From NCBI GenBank assembly GCA_945874855.1, contig CAMCIP010000057.1, forward strand, positions 1-11,671: a stretch of 11,671 nucleotides of DNA. Direction: 5' to 3'. The translations under genes and the position numbers were made by a program. The notes beneath the pieces were generated by a model. It ran no database searches. It saw nothing but the letters and a program-made list of their open reading frames with translations, and was not told the DNA's origin. Shown in pieces: positions 6,563 through 11,671 of this stretch. The stretch comes from Brevundimonas vancanneytii. Lineage in GTDB: Bacteria; Pseudomonadota; Alphaproteobacteria; Caulobacterales; Caulobacteraceae. Position 1 is the stretch's first letter; each line of letters begins with the position of its first letter.

Positions 6563-7234
6563 TCAGGTCTCGGCCCAGCGGCGCAGCAGGGCCCCGATCG
6601 CCTTGTCCAGCGTCAGCCGTGCCGCCGGGTCCGCGTCCCGTGGCCAGGCGGCGCGCACGCCCTCGAGGTCCCACAGAATTTCACGGGCCGCGGCGTCGCG
6701 GATATGGCTCTCGATCCAGCCGACGCAGGCCAGCCGCATCCCCTCCGTCACCGGCTCGACCCGGTGCGGCGCGCCGGACGGATAGAGGATCAGGTCCCCG
6801 GCCGGCAGACGTACCGACCGGTCCTCCAGCGCGTCCAGCACTGTCAGGGCACCGCCCGCATAGGTCTCGGGCTCGCTCAGAAACAGGGTGAAGCTCAGGT
6901 CCGTGCGCAGCCGCGCGCCCTCCGGCCCCATCAGGGCGACATCGACATGGTCGCCATAGCCGCCGCCCGGGCCGGTACGGCTGATCAGCAGTCGGCCGAG
7001 CTTGCGTGGCCGCGCCGCCGCCGCCACGACCGGATGGGCCAGGATACGCTCGCGCAGCCACATCTCCAGGGCCCGACCGGCGCGGGTCGAGAGGTCCGCC
7101 TGCTCATTGCGCTTGACCGCCCGCGCCGCCGGACCGGCGGTCTCGGCGCCGGGCCGCCAGTCCAGGGGTGCCAGCTGGGCGTGCACATGGGCCAGACCTT
7201 CAGCGTCCAGAACTCCACCCGCGATCAATCGCAT
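6563..7234 (-). CDS. piuC: PKHD-type Fe(II)/2-oxoglutarate-dependent hydroxylase (PiuC/YbiX family)
   Basis: A 223-residue member of the PiuC/YbiX family of non-haem iron, 2-oxoglutarate-dependent hydroxylases (family about 225). The iron-binding facial triad is visible as H96-x-D98 (GDHVDVAL) and H157 (PSGAPHRVEPV), with R167 in EGMRLACVGW positioned to bind 2-oxoglutarate. RTDLSFTLFLSEPETYAGG and LPAGDLILYPS are family blocks. The substrate is not known with certainty. In other proteobacteria the gene often sits next to iron-regulated TonB-dependent receptors, but no receptor lies within this window. GGAGG (7244-7240) stands 5 bases before the ATG. The upstream region holds a Fur-box-like dyad. 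It is probably followed by rlmJ in one transcript. Confidence 0.93.
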   Translation of the reverse strand: MRLIAGGVLDAEGLAHVHAQLAPLDWRPGAETAGPAARAVKRNEQADLSTRAGRALEMWLRERILAHPVVAAAARPRKLGRLLISRTGPGGGYGDHVDVALMGPEGARLRTDLSFTLFLSEPETYAGGALTVLDALEDRSVRLPAGDLILYPSGAPHRVEPVTEGMRLACVGWIESHIRDAAAREILWDLEGVRAAWPRDADPAARLTLDKAIGALLRRWAET

Positions 7235-7246
7235 ACGCGCCTCCAG

Positions 7247-7263
7247 TTGCGAGCAAGTTGCAA
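7247..7263. promoter_or_regulatory. TTGC(N9)GCAA dyad upstream of piuC, possible regulator site
   Basis: The 17-base sequence TTGCGAGCAAGTTGCAA has inverted ends (TTGC ... GCAA) and internal repeats of the same half-sites (TTGCGAGCAA, GCAAGTTGC). It lies 12 bases upstream of the hydroxylase ATG and overlaps the -35 region of the divergent lipoprotein gene. Its outer half-sites resemble Fur-type boxes, and its centre lacks the usual AT-rich core, so the regulator is uncertain. Confidence 0.25.
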
Positions 7264-7284
7264 ACGCAGACTGCCGCCTATAGA
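7258..7284 (+). promoter_or_regulatory. Candidate promoter for the helical lipoprotein gene
   Basis: TTGCAA (7258-7263) and TATAGA (7279-7284) are 15 bases apart; in the Caulobacter layout TTGCAAA is followed by 12 bases and CCTATAGA. The start of transcription would be near 7291, giving a leader of about 27 bases with GAGGA at 7307-7311. Confidence 0.45.
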
Positions 7285-7317
7285 CCTCGCCGCGTCAATG
7301 CACAGTGAGGACCGCCG

Positions 7318-8136
7318 ATGTCGACCCTGAAGCGCTGGATGGGCCTCGGCCTGGGTGCCGCCCTGATCGCAGGGTGCACGCCCGCCGCCGAGGCCGACAA
7401 GGCGGCCGAGGGCTCCCCCACGACCGCCCGCCAGATGGGCGCCGGGCCCGGCGAGGGCGGCGGCGAGGGCGGCGAGTCCGGAGAGGGCGGCGTCGACGTC
7501 GCGGCCGCGGCGACCGACCCTGTCGTCTATCTGACCGCCCTGGCGGTGGTCGAGGCCCATGTGCGCGCGGCCGCGGCCGCCGCGGCGGCGGGCGAGCGTC
7601 AGGCAGCCGGCGAGATGTTCGCCCACCCCGTGTCGGAGGTCCTTCTGGACATGGCGCCGACCTTCACCCGCCTCGGCGTGGCGCCGTTCGACGCCGAGTT
7701 CAGCGCCGCCTCCGCCGCCGTGTTCGACGGCGCGGCCGTCCCGGCGCTGCAGGCGCGCGCCGACGCCCTCCTGCGCACCCTGGACCAGGCCGGGGACCGG
7801 GCCCCCGCCGACGGAGCCGACGACGTGGCCGTGGCCGCCCGGGTCATCGCCGATCTGATCGACCGCGCCGCCCTGCAGTACGGCACGGCCGGGGCCTCTT
7901 CGGACTATGAGCCCTATCTGGACGGCTACGGCTTCTACGTCACCGCCAGGGCCTGGCGCGATGCGCGGGTCGAGGCGCTGCGGCGCGAGGCGCCCGAGGC
8001 GCTGGCGGCGATCGATGCGGCCCTGACGGCACTGGCCGCCGCCTATCCCGGTGCGGCCCGCCCCGCGACGCTGAACGCCGACGGCGGAGCCTTGATGGCC
8101 GCCGCCTCGCGGGTCCGGCTGGCAACGACCCGCTAG
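7318..8136 (+). CDS. Alpha-helical lipoprotein of unknown function with Gly/Glu linker
   Basis: I do not recognise this 272-residue protein by name. It has a lipoprotein signal with lipobox I17-A-G-C20, so it should be lipid-anchored outside the cytoplasm. Residues about 41-59 form a flexible Gly/Glu linker (GPGEGGGEGGESGEGG). The rest is Ala-rich and predicted helical: one block at 68-120 with E79-A-H81, F101-A-H-P-V-S-E107 and APTFTRLG, and another at about 195-215 with DYEPYLDGYGFYVTARAW. The scattered His/Glu/Tyr residues recall imelysin- or EfeO-like helical proteins linked to iron, but the GxHxxE motif of imelysins is absent, so this is only a guess. GAGGA lies 6 bases before the ATG. 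It diverges from piuC and its TAG shares the palindrome CTAG with the tdh stop. Confidence 0.85.
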   Translation: MSTLKRWMGLGLGAALIAGCTPAAEADKAAEGSPTTARQMGAGPGEGGGEGGESGEGGVDVAAAATDPVVYLTALAVVEAHVRAAAAAAAAGERQAAGEMFAHPVSEVLLDMAPTFTRLGVAPFDAEFSAASAAVFDGAAVPALQARADALLRTLDQAGDRAPADGADDVAVAARVIADLIDRAALQYGTAGASSDYEPYLDGYGFYVTARAWRDARVEALRREAPEALAAIDAALTALAAAYPGAARPATLNADGGALMAAASRVRLATTR

Positions 8137-9185
8137 GCCGCCTTCGACCAGTCCAGCACGACCTTGCCCGACTGGCCCGAGCGCATGGCCTCGAAGCCCT
8201 CCTGATAGCGGGCATAGCTCATCTGGTGGGTGATCAGGGGCGACAGGTCCAGGCCGGCCTTCAGCAGGCCCAGCATCTTGCGCCAGGTGGTGAACATCTC
8301 GCGGCCGTAGACGCCCTTGATCGTCAGCGCCTTCAGGATGATGGTGCCCCAGTCGGTCTCCATCGGCTTCGACGGAATGCCGAGCAGCGCCAGACCGCCG
8401 CCCATGATCAGGGTGTCGACGCACTGTTTGAAGGCGATGGGCGAGCCCGACATCTCCAGAGCCACGTCGAAGCCGACCTTCAGGCCGAGCTCATTCATGA
8501 CGTCGTGCAGGTCTTCCCGCGTCGTGTTCACCGTGCGCACGCCCGGCGCCACCTTCTGGGCCAGCTCCAGGCGGAAGTCGTTGATGTCGGTCAGCACGAC
8601 AGTGCGCGCGCCGGCATGGCGGGCCACGGCCGCGGCCATCATGCCGATCGGCCCCGCGCCGGTGACCAGCACATCCTCGCCCAGCAGGTCGAACTGCTGG
8701 GCCGTGTGCACGGCATTGCCGAAGGGATCGAGGATCGAGCCGATCTCATAGGGCACGTCGTCGGGCAGTTCGATCACGTTGAAGGCCGGCGCCACCACGA
8801 ACTCCGCGAAGGCCCCCTGGCGGTTCACGCCGATGCCGCGCGTGGCCGGATCCAGATGGAAATGCCCCGCCCGCGCCGCCTCGGAGTTCAGGTCGATGAC
8901 ATGACCCTCGGCCGAGACGCGCTGGCCGATCTTCAGCCGACGATCGACGTCCTTGCCGATGGCCACGATCTCGCCGGCGAACTCATGGCCGGTGATCATC
9001 GGCACGGGGACATTCTTCTGGCTCCACTCGTCCCAGTTCCAGATGTGGATATCGGTGCCGCAGACGGCGGTGCGATGCACCCGGATCAGCACGTCCTCGT
9101 CGCCCGCCACCGGGATCGGCGCGTCGATCAGCTCCAGGCCGATGCCGGGCTGCGTCTTGGCCAGGGCCTTCATGGTGTCGGTCAT
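8133..9185 (-). CDS. tdh: L-threonine 3-dehydrogenase lacking the structural zinc site
   Basis: A zinc-dependent medium-chain dehydrogenase that oxidises L-threonine to 2-amino-3-ketobutyrate with NAD+, the substrate of Kbl. The 350-residue product aligns along its whole length with E. coli Tdh. Catalytic zinc residues C42 (AVCGTDIH), H67 and E68 (GHEF) are kept, as are the catalytic H95 in AEGH, the Rossmann loop G176-AGPIG-181 and the NAD-selecting D200. The C-terminal blocks YGREMF and SGLDLSPLITH-like are also present. The four cysteines of the structural zinc lobe in the E. coli enzyme are replaced by D98, S101, A104 and D112 with no length change. The start at 9185 overlaps the kbl stop (TGATG), with GGGAG 7 bases upstream; translation is probably coupled. 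A second start at 9173 would match the E. coli N-terminus. Confidence 0.95.
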   Translation of the reverse strand: MTDTMKALAKTQPGIGLELIDAPIPVAGDEDVLIRVHRTAVCGTDIHIWNWDEWSQKNVPVPMITGHEFAGEIVAIGKDVDRRLKIGQRVSAEGHVIDLNSEAARAGHFHLDPATRGIGVNRQGAFAEFVVAPAFNVIELPDDVPYEIGSILDPFGNAVHTAQQFDLLGEDVLVTGAGPIGMMAAAVARHAGARTVVLTDINDFRLELAQKVAPGVRTVNTTREDLHDVMNELGLKVGFDVALEMSGSPIAFKQCVDTLIMGGGLALLGIPSKPMETDWGTIILKALTIKGVYGREMFTTWRKMLGLLKAGLDLSPLITHQMSYARYQEGFEAMRSGQSGKVVLDWSKAA

Positions 9186-10375
9186 CAGATAACTCCCAGT
9201 TCCTTGCCCGCCGTGATGAACGCGGCGACGGCCTGATCGATCTGTTCGAAGGTGTGCGCCGCCGACATCTGGGTGCGGATGCGGGCCTGGCCGCGCGGTA
9301 CGACCGGGAAGCTGAACCCGATCACATAGACGCCCAGCTCCAGCATACGCGCGGCCATGTCCTGGGCCAGCCTGGCGTCGCCCAGCATGACGGGGATGAT
9401 CGGATGCTCGCCCGGCAGCAGGTCGAAGCCGGCCTCGGTCATGGCCGCGCGGAAGCGCCGGGCATTGGCGAACAGCTGCTCCCGCAGGGCGTCGCCCTCC
9501 GCCCCGCTGGCGATGCGGATGGCCTCCAGCGACGAGCCGCAGACCGCAGGGCTCAGCGCGTTCGAGAAGAGATAGGGCCGCGCCCGCTGCTTCAGCAGCT
9601 GCACGATCGGGGCGGTGGCGCAGATGAAGCCGCCCATGGCGCCGCCCAGGGCCTTGCCGAAGGTGCCGCTGACGAAGTCGACCCGCACGCCGCAATGGGC
9701 GAACGACCCCTCCCCCTTCGACCCCATGAATCCGGTCACGTGGCAGTCGTCGACCATGATCAGGGCGCCGTAGCGATCGGCCAGGGCGCGGATCTCGGCC
9801 AGCTTGGCCACATAGCCGTCCATCGAGAAGGCGCCGTCGGTGGCGATGACGATCTCGCGCGCCCCCTCGGCCCGGGCCTGCTTCAGCTGGGCCTCGAGAT
9901 CGGCCATGTCGGAGGTGGCGAACCGGTAGCGCCTCGCCTTGCACAGCCGCACCCCGTCGATGATCGAGGCATGGTTCAGGGCATCGGAAACGATCGCGTC
10001 CTCCGCCCCGAACAGGGGCTCGAACAGGCCGCCGTTGGCGTCGAAGGCGGCGGCGAACAGGATGGCGTCCTCGAACCCCAGATAGTCGGCGATCGCCTGT
10101 TCCAGCTGCTTGTGGATGCCCAGGGTGCCGCAGATGAAGCGCACGGAGGCCGTGCCTGCGCCCCAGCGCGCCTGCGCCGCGATGCCGGCCTGCACGACCC
10201 GCTCGTCGCCGGCGAGACCCAGATAGTTGTTGGCGCAGAAGTTCAGCACCTCGCGCCCACCGACCCGGATCACGGGCCCCTGGCGGGACTCGATCACCCG
10301 CTCCGGCTTGGTCAGACCCTGGGCGTCGATGTCGGCCAGTTCGGCGGCGATGCGGTCGTGAAAGGTGGCGCTCAT
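9185..10375 (-). CDS. kbl: 2-amino-3-ketobutyrate CoA ligase (glycine C-acetyltransferase)
   Basis: A pyridoxal-phosphate enzyme that splits 2-amino-3-ketobutyrate with CoA into glycine and acetyl-CoA, the second step of threonine breakdown. The 396 residues match the family's length and blocks: LNFCANNYLGL, SVRFICGTLGIHKQLE, FDANGGLFE, DALNHASIIDG with H135, VDDCHVTGFMG with D209 and H212, and the PLP lysine K241 in SGTFGKALGGA. The closest alternative, 5-aminolevulinate synthase, is disfavoured by these Kbl-type blocks and by the tdh partner. It is the first gene of the kbl-tdh pair, in the same order as in E. coli. No Shine-Dalgarno sequence stands before the ATG; TAGCTG lies 7 bases upstream and could be a -10 element of a leaderless transcript. 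Confidence 0.97.
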   Translation of the reverse strand: MSATFHDRIAAELADIDAQGLTKPERVIESRQGPVIRVGGREVLNFCANNYLGLAGDERVVQAGIAAQARWGAGTASVRFICGTLGIHKQLEQAIADYLGFEDAILFAAAFDANGGLFEPLFGAEDAIVSDALNHASIIDGVRLCKARRYRFATSDMADLEAQLKQARAEGAREIVIATDGAFSMDGYVAKLAEIRALADRYGALIMVDDCHVTGFMGSKGEGSFAHCGVRVDFVSGTFGKALGGAMGGFICATAPIVQLLKQRARPYLFSNALSPAVCGSSLEAIRIASGAEGDALREQLFANARRFRAAMTEAGFDLLPGEHPIIPVMLGDARLAQDMAARMLELGVYVIGFSFPVVPRGQARIRTQMSAAHTFEQIDQAVAAFITAGKELGVI

Positions 10376-10424
10376 GGGCGGTCAGCTACGCGCTTTCCTG
10401 GCCGGATTGAAGCCCCCGCGGGCG

Positions 10425-11333
10425 TCAGTCGGCGGGCGGCATGGCCGCAGCCTGCGCGGCAACGTCCGGGTCCTCACCCCCCCGCAGGGCCGTGACGCGC
10501 ACCCGGCCATTGCAGGGCGCGAGGGACTGATCCAGCGAGACGGGCGAGGTGTCGCCCGGCGCCGTGACCCTCATCCGGGTGGCCGGCGTGCAGGGCCTTG
10601 GACCGAGGGTCTCGTCCGGGACGACGGTCCAGCGGACGTCGAACCAGGCCTTGCCCCGGGGCGGGAGCACGACGGTCTCCGTTGGCTGGCCTGAAGCCCC
10701 CAGGACCGGCTCGGACCGGACGTCGGCCAGTGAGCGGCCCTCGGTGTCGACCAAGGCCACCCCGGGGTAGCCGCTCAGACTGCAGACCCGGGTCCCGACG
10801 TTGCGCAGGGACAGGGTCACGGAACGACCGCCTGCCCCGGCGTCGGATCCCTCGGCCGACAGGGCCAGTTGCGGGCCGCGGCAGGCCGGAGGCAGGTCGG
10901 AGCGAGCGGGCGACGGCCCGGTCACGGGCGCAGCCGCCCTCCCCGGAACGGGGCGGTGGCACCGGGCGATCACGGTCGTGGCAACCGAATCCGGGCCGAT
11001 CTCGCTCAGTGTCGCCTGCTCCACGCCGGCGGCCTCGATCGTTCGCCACTCCCGGGTTTCGCCGACCCAGCGTGCGCCCCGTGGAGAGGGCGCGAGACGC
11101 AGCACCTCCGGGGTGCCCCTGTAGAACAGGCGTGCGGTGGCGGCGTCGATGTACTGGACGGAGGCCACCCCGCCGCCGTCGCAGGCATAGCCGATCACGG
11201 GTGCAGCCGACGGGAACGTGACCGGTGCGGGCGGCTCGGCCGGCGCGACCTCCACCGCGGGCCCGGCCTCGGGAGAGCAGGCGACCAGGGCCGCCGCGAC
11301 GGCGGCAAGGGTGGCAAGAGGGCCCGGACGCAT
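10425..11333 (-). CDS. Lipoprotein with MliC-like domain fused to DUF4232-like domain
   Basis: A 302-residue lipoprotein (lipobox L16-V-A-C19) with a Pro/Ala-rich spacer at 22-45. Residues about 48-127 resemble the MliC / COG3895 domain of lysozyme inhibitors: YACDGG with C51, a run of short strands, S83-PRGARWVGETREW, GVEQATL and C125. The Lys found in the WxKG part of lysozyme-binding MliC is not present, so inhibition is doubtful. Residues about 150-284 resemble DUF4232: C151, LRNVGTRVCSLSGYPGV with C184, VVLPPRGKAWFDVRW, C248 in RPCTP and C274 in APCNGRVRV, consistent with two disulfides. The start at 11333 has GGAG 6 bases upstream and gives a proper signal; the upstream in-frame extension does not. 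It lies 49 bases before kbl on the same strand. Confidence 0.85.
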   Translation of the reverse strand: MRPGPLATLAAVAAALVACSPEAGPAVEVAPAEPPAPVTFPSAAPVIGYACDGGGVASVQYIDAATARLFYRGTPEVLRLAPSPRGARWVGETREWRTIEAAGVEQATLSEIGPDSVATTVIARCHRPVPGRAAAPVTGPSPARSDLPPACRGPQLALSAEGSDAGAGGRSVTLSLRNVGTRVCSLSGYPGVALVDTEGRSLADVRSEPVLGASGQPTETVVLPPRGKAWFDVRWTVVPDETLGPRPCTPATRMRVTAPGDTSPVSLDQSLAPCNGRVRVTALRGGEDPDVAAQAAAMPPAD

Positions 11334-11379
11334 GGTTCGCTCCACTGACCGCACACACGCCGGCGGCATCGAGGACCGG

Positions 11380-11407
11380 AGCCTAGCGCGGAACTGCCCG
11401 GCGTCGA
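11380..11407 (-). promoter_or_regulatory. Candidate promoter for the MliC-DUF4232 lipoprotein gene
   Basis: On the minus strand TCGACG (11407-11402) and TAGGCT (11385-11380) are 16 bases apart, within TCGACGC-N13-GCTAGGCT, close to the Caulobacter consensus. The start of transcription would be near 11373, about 40 bases before the ATG. Whether kbl-tdh is read from here too is not shown by the sequence. Confidence 0.45.
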
Positions 11408-11440
11408 CGACCAAACCGACGTCGCCGCCCGGAAACGACG

Positions 11441-11471
11441 AAAGCCCCGCGGTCGAAACCGGCGGGGCTTT
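11441..11471 (-). terminator. Intrinsic terminator downstream of the tRNA fragment
   Basis: Read on the minus strand: AAAGCCCCG pairs with CGGGGCTTT, then one unpaired base, then CGGT/ACCG closing a TTCG loop. The T-run is short (TTT, followed by CGTCG), weaker than in the second copy. It sits 8 bases after the CCA end of the tRNA fragment. Confidence 0.7.
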
Positions 11472-11529
11472 CGGGGTCCTGGGTGCGGGAGCAGGATTTG
11501 AACCTGCGACCTTCAGGTTATGAGCCTGA
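11441..11529. repeat. Direct repeat copy 1 (terminator plus tRNA-fMet 3' part)
   Basis: This 89-base stretch is repeated 142 bases further on with one difference (C at 11479, T at 11621). It begins abruptly at 11441, since the base before it differs between the copies. It covers a terminator hairpin and the tRNA from its CCA end through the anticodon stem. Confidence 0.95.
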
Positions 11530-11533
11530 CGAG
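11480..11533 (-). pseudogene. 3' fragment of an initiator tRNA-Met gene
   Basis: On the minus strand this holds the anticodon stem-loop (TCAGG, CTCATAA, CCTGA; anticodon CAT at 11522-11520), variable region, T arm (GCAGG, TTCAAAT, CCTGC), the 3' acceptor strand TCCCGCA and an encoded CCA. On the 5' side the match to an initiator tRNA stops after CTCG (11533-11530); the D arm and 5' acceptor strand expected at 11534 onward are replaced by unrelated sequence. It should therefore not make a functional tRNA. A 3' fragment like this is a typical result of site-specific integration, recombination between tandem tRNA genes, or deletion. Confidence 0.8.
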
Positions 11534-11582
11534 GTGAGGCGAGCCGTAGACGGCGAGACGAACGGTCTGCTCCTCGCGCACA

Positions 11583-11613
11583 AAAGCCCCGCGGTCGAAA
11601 CCGGCGGGGCTTT
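11583..11613 (-). terminator. Intrinsic terminator of the tRNA-fMet gene
   Basis: Same stem-loop as copy 1 (AAAGCCCCG / CGGGGCTTT with inner CGGT-TTCG-ACCG), here followed on the minus strand by a slightly longer T-run (TTTT). It lies 8 bases after the encoded CCA end. Confidence 0.8.
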
Positions 11614-11621
11614 CGGGGTCT

Positions 11622-11671
11622 TGGGTGCGGGAGCAGGATTTGAACCTGCGACCTTCAGGTTATGAGCCTGA
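11622..11671 (-). tRNA. tRNA-fMet(CAT), 3' part; 5' end outside window
   Basis: The minus strand shows anticodon stem TCAGG/CCTGA around loop CTCATAA (anticodon CAT at 11664-11662), T arm GCAGG/CCTGC with TTCAAAT, acceptor 3' strand TCCCGCA, discriminator C and encoded CCA (11624-11622). The 3' acceptor strand ends in A72, as in initiator tRNAs, whose C1-A72 mismatch blocks elongation use; C1 itself lies outside the window. The anticodon stem is of the type I recall from alphaproteobacterial initiators. The window ends exactly at the 5' edge of the anticodon stem, so it cannot be shown that this copy is complete, but it is the better candidate for the working gene. Confidence 0.85.

Larger units (their letters stand above)
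11583..11671. repeat. Direct repeat copy 2, truncated by the window end
   Basis: Same 89 bases as 11441-11529 with one substitution at 11621. The repeat may continue beyond the window. The 53 bases between the copies (11530-11582) hold no recognisable gene. Confidence 0.95.

Noticed and set aside
9186..9944. Open extension upstream of tdh that would make a 603-residue protein
   Set aside because: The extra 253 residues are an out-of-frame reading of kbl. The tdh start overlapping the kbl stop, with a ribosome site, explains the layout.
10376..10424. GC-rich partial palindrome between the MliC-DUF4232 gene and kbl
   Set aside because: CCCGCGGGGGC can fold only briefly and lacks a T-run, so no terminator is called; read-through into kbl remains possible.
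11530..11582. Reading copy 1 as a complete tRNA with an insertion
   Set aside because: The minus strand does contain CGCGAGGAGCAG, which faintly recalls an initiator tRNA 5' end, but it would need about 23 extra bases, and acceptor pairing and the D arm do not form properly. Chance similarity is more likely.
11218..11665. Small open frames ending in a GAGAGFEPATFRL-like sequence
   Set aside because: This is the well-known false translation of the complement of a tRNA gene 3' end; both copies coincide with the tRNA-fMet repeats.

Overview
The window is GC-rich, densely packed chromosomal DNA from an alphaproteobacterium, most likely a member of Caulobacteraceae such as Brevundimonas (inferred from composition, promoter style and gene families; not proven). 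Evidence includes an alphaproteobacterial cytochrome c1, an initiator tRNA of the TCAGG/CCTGA anticodon-stem type, and promoter-like sequences resembling the Caulobacter TTGACGS / GCTANAWC consensus. I see no insertion sequence, CRISPR array, prophage gene or toxin-antitoxin pair.

Left part (1-4600): the 3' end of the cytochrome c1 gene (petC) closes with a strong intrinsic terminator. Next come an exported M28 zinc aminopeptidase lipoprotein (+) and an exported M19 dipeptidase (-), which converge with a 6-nt gap and together could break oligopeptides down in the periplasm. The oxygen-dependent coproporphyrinogen oxidase gene hemF (+) follows and converges on a small unrecognised exported or membrane protein of 63 residues (-).

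Middle part (4600-8140): a class I glutamine amidotransferase (-) and an ABM-fold monooxygenase-like protein (+) diverge from a very short intergenic region. rlmJ (-, 23S rRNA m6A methyltransferase) and a PiuC/YbiX-type Fe(II)/2-oxoglutarate hydroxylase (-) lie behind one another. An unrecognised alpha-helical lipoprotein (+) diverges from the hydroxylase.

Right part (8130-11671): the kbl-tdh operon (-) for threonine to glycine plus acetyl-CoA, with start and stop codons overlapping. A lipoprotein joining an MliC-like domain to a DUF4232-like domain (-) comes next. Last is a 142-bp-period direct repeat that contains a terminator and the 3' part of an initiator tRNA-Met gene; the inner copy is a tRNA fragment and the outer copy runs off the window.

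Most genes are ordinary housekeeping or exported functions. The points worth attention are the tRNA-fMet 3' duplication, a threonine dehydrogenase that has lost all four structural-zinc cysteines, the MliC-DUF4232 fusion, two uncharacterised exported proteins, and signs of leaderless transcription. No clear new multi-gene system is visible.
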